6,593 nucleotides of DNA, from assembly GCA_001799195.1 (NCBI GenBank), contig MGSU01000248.1, forward strand, positions 1 through 6,593, written 5' to 3'. Each line of letters begins with the position of its first letter. The stretch's first letter is position 1. The translations under genes were made by a program, and so were the position numbers. This document shows positions 1 through 6,035 of this stretch, piece by piece. Origin of the DNA: Deltaproteobacteria bacterium RIFOXYA12_FULL_61_11. GTDB taxonomy: Bacteria > Bdellovibrionota_F > JAHFAK01 > YA12-FULL-61-11. The notes below the pieces were generated by a model. That model worked only from the letters and a program-made list of their open reading frames with translations, had not been told where the DNA came from and did not search any database.

Positions 1-168
1 AGACCCCGATCCTCTGCTCCATCGCGGTCCGAGACCTCCTGGATCGTGCCCCGGAGTGAAGCCGAGCTGGTCGAGAGAGATGCAGCGGAAAGGCGCGCCG
101 CCCACGCAAAGGGCGAACGGACTCCAGCACAACGCGAGCACGGGGAGCACGATGCACAACTTCGTCAT
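1..168 (-). CDS. Partial 5' end of a putative exported protein (runs off left edge)
   Basis: Reading the minus strand from an ATG at 168-166, the frame stays open to the window edge (56 codons, no stop). The N-terminus looks like a Sec signal peptide: a Lys at residue 3, then a hydrophobic core at about residues 4-21 (LCIVLPVLALCWSPFALC), with a possible signal peptidase I site after Ala25 (VGGA/PF). Third codon positions are almost all G or C over the first 30 codons, as expected for a gene in this GC-rich DNA, but less so afterwards. From about residue 30 the +1 frame reads more like protein (GTIQEVSDRDG), so a frameshift or base error is possible. The only Shine-Dalgarno candidate is a weak AGAGAG. 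The family is not recognisable from this fragment. The same DNA is also open on the plus strand (46-273), but that translation has no recognisable character. Existence of the gene is an inference. Confidence 0.4.
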   Translation of the reverse strand, partial: MTKLCIVLPVLALCWSPFALCVGGAPFRCISLDQLGFTPGHDPGGLGPRWSRGSGS

Positions 169-189
169 GGTCCGCTCTCTAGCACCTTC

Positions 190-218
190 TTTCCTTTCCT
201 TCAATTCCTACGTACAAT
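190..218 (+). promoter_or_regulatory. Weak candidate promoter for the receiver-kinase gene
   Basis: TACAAT at 213-218 matches the sigma-70 -10 consensus at 5 of 6 positions. The hexamer 17 bp upstream (TTTCCT, 190-195) matches the -35 consensus at only 3 of 6. The predicted start, near 225, leaves a leader of about 20 nt with no good Shine-Dalgarno site. The spacer lies in a pyrimidine-rich tract (about 185-209) that separates the divergent genes. Tentative. Confidence 0.25.
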
Positions 219-244
219 GCCCAAAGACATGAAATCGGTCGTCA

Positions 245-1405
245 ATGAACGCACACATCCTCCTCATCGATGACAGCAACGCGACCTTGACCATCCTCGA
301 ACAGCAACTCGGGCGTTTCGGCTACCGTACCTCCACCGCGAGCAATGGTTGCGAAGGGCTCGAACAAGTCCGGCTCAACCCTCCCGACCTGATCCTCTGC
401 GATGTGATGATGCCGGTCATGGACGGCTTGGAGTTCTGCCGCCGCCTGAAAGGAGCTCCGGAAACCCGGCTCATCCCCCTCATCCTGGTCACCGCTCGCA
501 GCGGCGGTGAGCACCTCATCGAAGGCCTGGCCCAGGGCGCCGACGATTACATCGTCAAGCCTTACAACCTCGGCGAACTGCGCGCCCGAGTCGAAGCCAT
601 GTTGCGCATGGGCCGGCTGCAGCGAGAATTGCACACCGCCAACGAAGAACTCCGCAGAGCCGAGAGTCAACTTGTACAGTCCGCAAAAATGGCCGCCGTG
701 GGTCAACTCGGCGCTGGCATCGCTCACGAGCTGAATCAGCCCCTGACCGCAATCAAGGGATACGCCACGTTGCTCCAGAGAGACTTGCGCGACCACCCAC
801 GCCAGAACCAGCACCTCGAGGTGATCATCGAGCAAGCCGGGCGCATGGCCAAGATCATCCAGAACATCCGAACCTTCTCCCACCAAGGCGAGTATGCCTT
901 CGCGTTGGGGCAGCTACATCGACCACTCGACGATGCCCTGATGTTGCTGCGCACCAAGCTGAGTCTCGAAGGTATTGAACTCTCTCTGGAACTCGGCGAG
1001 GAGCTCCCCCCCGTCCCCAACGATCCTCTCAAACTCCAACAGGTCTTCCTTAACCTGCTCCAGAACGCCACCGATGCCCTGCTCGAACGAGAACCGCCAC
1101 GCCACCTGACCATTCGGGGTTACCGCCTCCCATACCCCCCTCCGGAACAGGTCATCCTCGAATTCATCGACAACGGTAACGGCATCGATCCAGAGCATCT
1201 ACCGCGAGTCCTCGACCCCTTCTTCACCACGAAAGAACCCGGCAAGGGTACCGGCCTGGGCTTATCCATTTCCCTCGGGATCATGCGTCGCCACGGCGGC
1301 GACCTCCGGCTCGCCTCACGCAAGGGCGTGGGGACGACCGTGACCCTCAACTTCCCCCTGAAACCACCACTCACCACAGTCGAGGACGACTCCCATGGCC
1401 GTTGA
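245..1405 (+). CDS. Receiver domain-histidine kinase (REC-HisKA-HATPase)
   Basis: This 386-residue protein is a soluble signalling kinase with no signal peptide or membrane segment. Domains in order: a receiver domain (residues 1-120) with acidic pair Asp9/Asp10, phospho-acceptor Asp53 (CDVMMPVMDG), Thr83 and Lys105 (VKPY); a probable coiled-coil linker (about 122-150); a HisKA dimerisation domain with His161 in the motif HELNQPLTAI; and a HATPase_c domain with N-box Asn270/Asn274, G1 box DNGNGI (309-314), F-box PFFTTK (325-330) and G2 box GKGTGLGLS (333-341). All catalytic motifs are intact. Since REC precedes the kinase, phosphorylation of Asp53 by another kinase probably controls His161 activity, and the phosphate then passes to a regulator encoded elsewhere. 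No DNA-binding output is present. The start is fixed by an in-frame TGA at 230-232 just upstream. No clear ribosome-binding site precedes it. The 3' end overlaps the next gene by 11 bp. Its stimulus cannot be inferred. Confidence 0.93.
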   Translation: MNAHILLIDDSNATLTILEQQLGRFGYRTSTASNGCEGLEQVRLNPPDLILCDVMMPVMDGLEFCRRLKGAPETRLIPLILVTARSGGEHLIEGLAQGADDYIVKPYNLGELRARVEAMLRMGRLQRELHTANEELRRAESQLVQSAKMAAVGQLGAGIAHELNQPLTAIKGYATLLQRDLRDHPRQNQHLEVIIEQAGRMAKIIQNIRTFSHQGEYAFALGQLHRPLDDALMLLRTKLSLEGIELSLELGEELPPVPNDPLKLQQVFLNLLQNATDALLEREPPRHLTIRGYRLPYPPPEQVILEFIDNGNGIDPEHLPRVLDPFFTTKEPGKGTGLGLSISLGIMRRHGGDLRLASRKGVGTTVTLNFPLKPPLTTVEDDSHGR

Positions 1406-1844
1406 ATACAAAGTCGGAGGTCTGATCATCACCTGGTGCTCGCGCTGTAAACTCACCCTGGCCCATACCGTGGTCGCCAAGGTCGGCAGCGCGGTCAAAC
1501 GGGTCCAGTGCAACACCTGTCGTTCTGAGCACAATCACCGCTCGGAACAAGCAACGCGACGTACTGCCTCCGAGGCGTCGCCCGCCCGGCGCAGCGAGCG
1601 GCCCTCGCCTGCCTCGCCCGCGAACCGCGACCTGCCGACGGGGTACACCGAGCGCCTCGCCCAATTCGCCGATACACTCCCGGTGCCCTACTCACCCGAG
1701 ATGAACCTGGAAAAGATCCAGCTCGTCCTCCATCCCACCTTTGGCGTGGGCATCGTCAATCGCATGCTCAGCACGACCAAGGTCGAACTCGAATTCCGCG
1801 ATCGCCGCGTGGTGTTGGTGTGTAATCGGCCGCCGAAGGCGTGA
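1395..1844 (+). CDS. Small zinc-ribbon-like hypothetical protein with C-terminal HPxFGxGxV motif
   Basis: This 149-residue protein belongs to no family I can name with confidence. Cys15-x2-Cys18 and Cys39-x2-Cys42 form a four-cysteine knuckle that probably binds zinc; His24, His46 and His48 lie nearby. Residues about 50-80 are an Arg/Ser/Ala/Pro-rich, likely disordered linker. The C-terminal part (about 105-149) contains HPTFGVGIV at 113-121 followed by beta-strand-like sequence (KVELEF, RRVVLV). This resembles the small Tudor/SH3-like module at the C-terminus of UvrD/PcrA and the CarD-type fold, which suggests contact with RNA polymerase, nucleic acid or another protein. That is inference from a short motif. 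GAGGA at 1382-1386 sits 8 nt before the ATG, inside the end of the kinase gene, and the 11-bp overlap indicates translational coupling. It may be a partner or reporter of that kinase. The gene ends 9 bp from the convergent glyA stop. Confidence 0.8.
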   Translation: MAVEYKVGGLIITWCSRCKLTLAHTVVAKVGSAVKRVQCNTCRSEHNHRSEQATRRTASEASPARRSERPSPASPANRDLPTGYTERLAQFADTLPVPYSPEMNLEKIQLVLHPTFGVGIVNRMLSTTKVELEFRDRRVVLVCNRPPKA

Positions 1845-1853
1845 GCCGGGCGG

Positions 1854-3116
1854 TCAGAACAGATGCGAAGGCGACATCCCCTGGTAGAGCGGCCGGGAAC
1901 GGCTGAGCTCTCGAACCTCCTCCCTCACGAGCGAGAGAGCCGCCTCGTCCTTTCGCTGGTGCACTGCGCGAGCAATCAGACCGGCGATGCGGCCCATGTC
2001 CGCCTCGTCGAAACCGCGCGTGGTAAGGGCAGGGGTTCCAAGCCGTATCCCACTGGTGACGAAGGGACTCTTCTCGTCGAAGGGAATCATGTTCTTGTTG
2101 ACCGTGATACCGACCTCGTCGAGCAGGGTTTCGACCTTCTTGCCGCTGAGACCGGTCGGACTCAGATCGACCAGCAGGAGATGGGAATCGGTGCCGCCGG
2201 TGAGCAGTGAGAACCCGTGTTCGAGCAACCCGGCGGCCAAGGCCTTGGCGTTGGCGAGGACCTGCTGCTGGTACGCGCGGAAATCCGGCTGCAACGCTTC
2301 TTGAAAAGCCACGGCCTTGGCGGCGATGACGTGCATCAAGGGCCCGCCCTGGATGCCGGGGAAGACCATGCTGTCGAGTTGCTTGCCGTGGGCCTCGCGG
2401 GCCAGGATCATACCTCCCCGGGGCCCACGCAAGGTCTTGTGGGTGGTCGAGGTGACAATGTCGCAGTACGGCACAGGATCCGGGAAGAGGTGTGCGGCGA
2501 TCAACCCCGCGGGGTGGGCGACATCGGCCATGAGCAGCGCGCCCACTTCATCGGCGATGGTCCGGAAAGCGGCGAAGTCGAGGGCTCGGGGATACGCGCT
2601 GAACCCGGCCACGAGCATCTTCGGACGATGCTCCAGCGCGAGCTCGCGGAGTCTATCGTAGTCGATCACGTGCGTATCGCGTCGTACTCCGTACGGCACA
2701 ACCTTGAAGAAGCGCCCCGAGAAATTCACCGGACTGCCATGGGTCAGATGTCCGCCCTGGGAAAGGTCCATGGAGAGAATGGTGTCCCCGGGTTGGAGGA
2801 AGGCATAGTAGGCTGCCATGTTGGCGCCCGACCCGGAATGCGGTTGGACATTGGCATAGGCAGCCCCGAACAGGGCCTTGGCCCTTGCTCTGGCTAACTC
2901 CTCGACCTGATCGACGCACTCGCATCCGCCATAGTATCGCTTGCCGGGATACCCCTCGGCGTACTTGTTGGTCAGGACGCTCCCGAGGGCCTGGAGCACT
3001 GCAACGCTGACGAAGTTCTCGGAAGCGATCAGCTCCAGCTTGTCCCGTTGGCGATTGATCTCCGCATCGATGGCCTGGAAAACCTCGGGATCGACCGTGG
3101 AAAGATCCTGGTACAT
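1854..3116 (-). CDS. glyA: Serine hydroxymethyltransferase
   Basis: This cytoplasmic PLP enzyme converts serine and tetrahydrofolate to glycine and 5,10-methylene-THF, the main one-carbon source for purines, thymidylate and methionine. Residues numbered from the upstream ATG at 3122: Tyr54, Glu56 and Tyr64 in [18 protein letters not shown]; His125 stacking on PLP; Asp200 and His203 in [11 protein letters not shown]; His228 and the Schiff-base Lys229 in [14 protein letters not shown]. The E. coli enzyme also uses Lys229. Length (420-422) is normal and the active site is intact. One unusual residue is Phe174 in AGFSAYPR, where Ala is common. Two starts compete. The ATG at 3122 overlaps the rpiB stop as ATGA but lies 1 nt from GGAGG. 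The ATG at 3116 has ideal 7-nt spacing and is preferred here (420 residues). It is the last gene of the operon and convergent with the zinc-ribbon gene. Confidence 0.97.
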   Translation of the reverse strand: MYQDLSTVDPEVFQAIDAEINRQRDKLELIASENFVSVAVLQALGSVLTNKYAEGYPGKRYYGGCECVDQVEELARARAKALFGAAYANVQPHSGSGANMAAYYAFLQPGDTILSMDLSQGGHLTHGSPVNFSGRFFKVVPYGVRRDTHVIDYDRLRELALEHRPKMLVAGFSAYPRALDFAAFRTIADEVGALLMADVAHPAGLIAAHLFPDPVPYCDIVTSTTHKTLRGPRGGMILAREAHGKQLDSMVFPGIQGGPLMHVIAAKAVAFQEALQPDFRAYQQQVLANAKALAAGLLEHGFSLLTGGTDSHLLLVDLSPTGLSGKKVETLLDEVGITVNKNMIPFDEKSPFVTSGIRLGTPALTTRGFDEADMGRIAGLIARAVHQRKDEAALSLVREEVRELSRSRPLYQGMSPSHLF

Positions 3117-3118
3117 CG

Positions 3119-3553
3119 TCATTCCTCCCTGTCGATACGCTCAAGCCGACGTTGGTGTCTGGCCCCCTCGAAGGGAGTCTCGAGCCAGGTGGTCAAGAGC
3201 TCGATGGCCAGGGCCTCGGCCACGAAATCCCCGCCGAGAACGAGTACGTTGGCATCATTGTGTTGGCGAGAGCGCTTGGCCGAGAGCACGTCATGGACCA
3301 ACGCCGCTCGTATGCCTTTCCACCGATTCGCGGCTATGCTCATGCCCAAACCCGAGCCACACACCAGGATTCCCCTGGTCCCAGGGGTTGCCACGACCGC
3401 TCGGGCAACGGCAGCGGCATACTGCGGATAATCGGCTGCTTCAGTGCCGGGGCAACCGAGGTCCTCGCAGAAAACCCCCTTGTGCAGGAGATGCTCATGC
3501 AAGGCACGTTTGAGTGGGAAACCGCGATGATCCGAACCGAGGAAAACCTTCAT
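3119..3553 (-). CDS. rpiB: Ribose-5-phosphate isomerase B
   Basis: This enzyme interconverts ribose 5-phosphate and ribulose 5-phosphate in the non-oxidative pentose phosphate pathway. The 144 residues match RpiB/LacAB-family length. Visible motifs: GSDHRGF at 6-12 (substrate binding, Asp8-His9), DYP at 41-43, the signature [17 protein letters not shown] (61-77) with catalytic Cys65 and the phosphate/anion loop Gly66-Gly70, and [11 protein letters not shown] with His98 for ring opening. RpiB rather than LacA/LacB is inferred from the metabolic neighbours and the Cys65/His98 pair. The start ATG overlaps the acpP stop as ATGA (3550-3553), so translation is probably coupled; the nearest Shine-Dalgarno-like sequence is a modest GAGGA about 9 nt upstream. 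The TGA stop at 3121-3119 overlaps the first possible glyA ATG in the same way. rpiB-glyA adjacency is common in Deltaproteobacteria, and this copy looks ordinary apart from Trp78 in [10 protein letters not shown]. Confidence 0.95.
   Translation of the reverse strand: MKVFLGSDHRGFPLKRALHEHLLHKGVFCEDLGCPGTEAADYPQYAAAVARAVVATPGTRGILVCGSGLGMSIAANRWKGIRAALVHDVLSAKRSRQHNDANVLVLGGDFVAEALAIELLTTWLETPFEGARHQRRLERIDREE
3123..3130 (-). promoter_or_regulatory. Ribosome-binding site of glyA
   Basis: On the minus strand AGGGAGGA lies inside the last codons of rpiB. The GGAGG core ends 1 nt before the first ATG (3122) but 7 nt before the second (3116). The usual spacing of 5-9 nt favours 3116 for direct initiation. 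The first ATG would need reinitiation by ribosomes that terminate at the overlapping rpiB TGA. Confidence 0.75.
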
Positions 3554-3813
3554 GCCCGCTCATCCTCGTTCTCGCCCTTCTGGGCCCGGAGTTTATCCTC
3601 GAGGTAACGGATCACATCGTTGACCGTCTTGATGGCTTCCTGCTCGTCCTCGGGAACATCGATCCCGAATTCCTCTTCGATGGCCATGATCAACTCGACC
3701 ATGTCCAGGGAATCCGCTCCGAGTTCCTCGAGGGTCACCTCACGGGTGACCATTTCCTCGTCGACACTGAGCTGCTCCACGATGATGCTGGTGATGCGCT
3801 TCTCGATCGACAT
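3550..3813 (-). CDS. acpP: Acyl carrier protein
   Basis: This small acidic carrier holds growing acyl chains as thioesters on phosphopantetheine for type II fatty-acid synthesis and hands them to PlsX. The 87 residues begin MSIEKRITSIIVEQL. Ser35 in LGADSLDMVEL is the phosphopantetheine attachment site. The following IMAIEEEFGIDVPEDE is the acidic helix II that partner enzymes recognise. The C-terminus carries a charged tail ([14 protein letters not shown]) somewhat longer than usual. The frame is open further upstream to an ATG at 3939, but that extension is arginine-rich, overlaps plsX and is not ACP-like. A strong AGGAGGT 5 nt before the ATG at 3813 fixes the start. It begins 13 nt after the plsX stop and overlaps rpiB by 4 nt. 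A housekeeping role is expected. With no fab genes beside it, a specialised ACP is possible, but plsX adjacency and sequence favour AcpP. Confidence 0.95.
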   Translation of the reverse strand: MSIEKRITSIIVEQLSVDEEMVTREVTLEELGADSLDMVELIMAIEEEFGIDVPEDEQEAIKTVNDVIRYLEDKLRAQKGENEDERA

Positions 3814-3818
3814 GTCCG

Positions 3819-3825
3819 ACCTCCT
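3819..3825 (-). promoter_or_regulatory. Strong ribosome-binding site of acpP
   Basis: AGGAGGT on the minus strand, 5 nt before the ATG at 3813, is a near-perfect anti-16S match. It rules out the longer frame starting at 3939 and fits the high expression expected of an acyl carrier protein. It sits in the 13-nt gap between plsX and acpP. Confidence 0.85.
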
Positions 3826-3826
3826 G

Positions 3827-4831
3827 TCAAGTCTCGTTCGGGTGGGATGCGGCCTTCCGTATTCTCGTCTGTGGCGCCCCCGGCACTGCTCTCTGTTCCA
3901 GCTCCAAGAGACGCGCAGCCTGGGCAATGGCCGCGGCAATCTCCCGAGCTCCGCTCACACCATGCGCGACCAGGCACAGACCTCTGACTCCCAAGAGCGG
4001 CGCTCCGCCGAACGCGCGATGGTCGAACCTCGCGAGTACCCGGCAGAGAGTAGCCTCATACTCGCTACTCCTCGGGTGCCGCCTCAGGTCTTCTTTCATG
4101 GCCAAGACGAAGGCATTTGTCAAACCCTCCATCGCCTTGAGCACCACGTTGCCGGTGAAACCATCGCACAGAACGACTTCGGCCCGCCCCTCGAACAGCT
4201 CATTGGCCTCAACAGCGCCGATGAAGCAGAGTTCATCACCGTGCTTCTCAAGGAGTGCAGCGGCTTTGCGCAAGGTCGGCGTTCCCTTGCCCTTCTCACT
4301 GCCATTGGAGAGGAGCGCGACACTCGGCCTCTCCACCTCGCGCAAACGCTGGAGGTACTCCCTGCCCAAGCGGGCAAAATCGAGGTAATGCACGGGCCGG
4401 CAGGTCGCGTTGGCCCCGACATCGAGGAGAACGCACGGCCCGGGGGTGCTCGGCAAGGGGACTGCGAAGGCCGGTCGGCGAATACCTCGTTGACAGCCCA
4501 AGGTCCGAACGGCGAGGGCGAGCACAACCCCCGAGTTCCCGGAAGAAATGAAAGCATCGATGGTCCCGGCAGCGAGATCGGCAAACCCGCGGTGCATGGC
4601 GGTGTTCCTTCTCCGGTGGGCTTCGCGCCAAGGACTTGCCTGCATGGTCACCCGTTCGGAGCAGGGTACGAAGACCAGTCCATCTCTGCCGACGACTCGC
4701 TGTTCGTCCGGGACGGGAACGTCCCCGTAAAGATGCAGGAAATAGCGATCAGAGAGGGCGGCTTCGCAGCCGGCAATCAAGACCGAGGGATCGCTCTCTC
4801 CGGACTGGACATCAACACCGATGCGTCGCAC
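3827..4831 (-). CDS. plsX: Phosphate acyltransferase PlsX
   Basis: PlsX makes acyl-phosphate from acyl-ACP and phosphate. PlsY then uses acyl-phosphate to acylate glycerol-3-phosphate, the first step of phospholipid synthesis. PlsX is a peripheral membrane enzyme. Family landmarks (numbered from the GTG at 4831, 334 residues): SSGNSG 96-101, LLDVGANATC 135-144, SNGSEKGKG 175-183, FIGAVEANELF 204-213, CDGFTGNVVLK 222-232, FGGAPLLGVRG 274-284 and AHG 289-291. The order and spacing are typical of PlsX. The N-terminus is unusual: the family motif DAMGGDxxP is replaced by DVQSGESDP (residues 7-15). The frame extends to a TTG at 4870 (347 residues) without a Shine-Dalgarno site. GTG at 4831, with AGAGGGG at proper spacing, gives the compact N-terminus expected for the family; GTG at 4834 is also possible. 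It lies 72 bp after the unknown gene and 13 nt before acpP, its substrate carrier. Confidence 0.92.
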   Translation of the reverse strand: MRRIGVDVQSGESDPSVLIAGCEAALSDRYFLHLYGDVPVPDEQRVVGRDGLVFVPCSERVTMQASPWREAHRRRNTAMHRGFADLAAGTIDAFISSGNSGVVLALAVRTLGCQRGIRRPAFAVPLPSTPGPCVLLDVGANATCRPVHYLDFARLGREYLQRLREVERPSVALLSNGSEKGKGTPTLRKAAALLEKHGDELCFIGAVEANELFEGRAEVVLCDGFTGNVVLKAMEGLTNAFVLAMKEDLRRHPRSSEYEATLCRVLARFDHRAFGGAPLLGVRGLCLVAHGVSGAREIAAAIAQAARLLELEQRAVPGAPQTRIRKAASHPNET

Positions 4832-4837
4832 CACGAT

Positions 4838-4844
4838 CCCCTCT
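4838..4844 (-). promoter_or_regulatory. Ribosome-binding site of plsX, supporting a GTG start
   Basis: AGAGGGG on the minus strand is followed by ATC and two consecutive GTG codons. The run of G ends 6 nt before the GTG at 4831 and 3 nt before the one at 4834. The farther GTG gives normal spacing and a PlsX-like N-terminus (MRRIGVDV). The alternative TTG at 4870 has only a CTTCTCGA-type sequence ahead of it, with no ribosome-binding site. Confidence 0.6.
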
Positions 4845-4903
4845 GGACAGGTTGGGATCTCATGGAGCAATCGAGAAGGGAAGTCAAACCTTCCAGGTGG
4901 TAC

Positions 4904-6025
4904 TCAGCTCTCCTGCGCATGTCCGAATTCGAACTGGTCGATCTTCACCCAGACCCGTTCGTAGACATCCCGATATCCGCGCTCGAGGTAGTAACCGGCG
5001 TAGTCCAACACCGCCTGGCGGGTATCCTCACCGAGCAAGATGCGTTGGATGTGCTTGTGCTCTTCGTGGAAGCGGATGAAGTAATCACCGTGCTTGAAGG
5101 CGGTGAAACAGAGGAAGAACGGCACCCTGAGTAGTCCCGAAGAGAAAAAGAAAAGTAGTATTTCCAACAACCTGCCATCATATTCCAGGGGGAAGGTGAG
5201 CATCTCCCGTACCCGTTTGATGAACTTCTCGCGCAGGCAGACCTCGAAATCGGTTTTGAACACGGTGAGGAAACGTTCTTGGTTCAGCCCGGCCTGTTCA
5301 TTGTAACGCTTCTGATACAGATAGAAGGGGAGGAGTTCGTCGAAATAGATCGGCAATTCGATGCGCCTGGCGAAGATAGCTTCAAGGACCTGGGCTTCGA
5401 GACGGAGAATCTCTCTATTGACCTGGCCCTCATTGTCCTTGGTGGTCCCGACGAGGCGTTCGAGCTCGGTGCCGGCTTCCGAAAAGAGGTCGGTGAAACT
5501 CAGCGGATCGTCTTGGATCGAGAGGGCATAGATCATTTCCAACAGGGGATTGTTGGCCGCATGATTCTTGAGGTGGTTGCGCCCCTTGAGGAAGAACAGG
5601 GCGAACCGAACGCTGCGTTTACGTTCGATGTCCAGGCACCGCTCGAGGTACTCCTGACTGAGCCGGATGCTGCGATTGTAGAACTCTTCGTCGGCGAGCA
5701 GGGCGATCACGGCGCTGCGGGACCCATCGATGTCCCCGCCATCCCGCAGGGCCAGGAGTATCTGGTTGACCGTGCCCCGGGAATTGGCGTCGAGTCGGCG
5801 CGGATCGAAACGCAAGGCGCGCAGGGAAGGATCGTGCTCGAGCAATTCGGAGAGGCGGTGCAAGCGTAGATCGAGCTGTTCGACGTTGTTGTCCTTGAGC
5901 AGAGTGATTATTTGCAGGAAATCGCGGACCTCTTCGTACTCCCCGTCGAACATCCCCGGCTGGGGGCGCTTGAAGGTTTCCTTCCATTCCTGCAGTTTTT
6001 TTTCCTCATCGGGCTGCGAGGACAT
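4904..6025 (-). CDS. Hypothetical protein, first gene of the plsX-acpP-rpiB-glyA operon
   Basis: I do not recognise the family of this 373-residue protein. It has no signal peptide, no metal-binding cysteine cluster and no Walker motif. The composition is highly charged and leucine-rich (for example LDLRLHRLSELLEHD, residues 51-65), so a mostly alpha-helical, cytoplasmic or peripheral-membrane protein is likely. One strongly hydrophobic stretch at about 286-310 (LLEILLFFFSSGLLRVPFFL followed by CFTAF), broken by Arg300, could be a buried helix, an amphipathic anchor or a single membrane segment. The C-terminal third is rich in aromatic residues (Tyr/Phe). The frame is open to an ATG at 6172, but GAGG 6 nt before the ATG at 6025, and a promoter lying between the two, set the start at 6025. 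The stop is 72 bp before plsX on the same strand. As promoter-proximal gene it may act in lipid or envelope homeostasis; this is inference from context only. Confidence 0.82.
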   Translation of the reverse strand: MSSQPDEEKKLQEWKETFKRPQPGMFDGEYEEVRDFLQIITLLKDNNVEQLDLRLHRLSELLEHDPSLRALRFDPRRLDANSRGTVNQILLALRDGGDIDGSRSAVIALLADEEFYNRSIRLSQEYLERCLDIERKRSVRFALFFLKGRNHLKNHAANNPLLEMIYALSIQDDPLSFTDLFSEAGTELERLVGTTKDNEGQVNREILRLEAQVLEAIFARRIELPIYFDELLPFYLYQKRYNEQAGLNQERFLTVFKTDFEVCLREKFIKRVREMLTFPLEYDGRLLEILLFFFSSGLLRVPFFLCFTAFKHGDYFIRFHEEHKHIQRILLGEDTRQAVLDYAGYYLERGYRDVYERVWVKIDQFEFGHAQES

Positions 6026-6031
6026 GCCGCA

Positions 6032-6035
6032 CCTC
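6032..6035 (-). promoter_or_regulatory. Ribosome-binding site of the hypothetical first operon gene
   Basis: GAGG on the minus strand, 6 nt before the ATG at 6025, decides this start over the upstream ATG at 6172. It follows the palindrome at 6036-6048 directly, so anything binding that palindrome as RNA or DNA would lie next to the ribosome-binding site. Confidence 0.65.

Noticed and set aside
46-273. Plus-strand open frame of 75 codons overlapping the kinase start
   Set aside because: It has no recognisable domain, no ribosome-binding site and a low-complexity charged translation. It is the exact antisense frame of the left-edge minus-strand gene, which shows a signal peptide and better codon bias at its start.
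242-886. 214-codon minus-strand frame antisense to the kinase
   Set aside because: It is a shadow of the kinase coding frame; the plus-strand product has all REC, HisKA and HATPase motifs, so the antisense frame is a by-product of high GC.
1829-1854. Possible bidirectional terminator between the convergent zinc-ribbon gene and glyA
   Set aside because: CCGCC (1830-1834) and GGCGG (1849-1853) could pair, but the stem is only 5 bp with a 14-nt loop and no T-run on either side. The 9-bp gap leaves no room for a standard intrinsic terminator.
2217-2897. 226-codon plus-strand frame inside glyA
   Set aside because: It is antisense to a fully conserved GlyA and mirrors its codons; no independent support.
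3814-3939. Longer acpP start giving an Arg-rich 42-residue extension
   Set aside because: The extension lies within plsX, is not ACP-like, and an AGGAGGT site 5 nt before the internal ATG at 3813 marks the real start.
3620-5134. 504-codon plus-strand frame across acpP, plsX and the unknown gene
   Set aside because: Although it is the longest open frame in the window, it runs antisense to PlsX and ACP, both clearly identified. Its translation is Ser/Arg-rich without domain character and it has no ribosome-binding site.
5279-5869. 196-codon plus-strand frame antisense to the unknown 373-residue gene
   Set aside because: Considered as an alternative because the opposite gene is unrecognised. 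The minus-strand frame is longer, has a good promoter and ribosome-binding site, and lies in line with the operon, whereas this frame has none of these.
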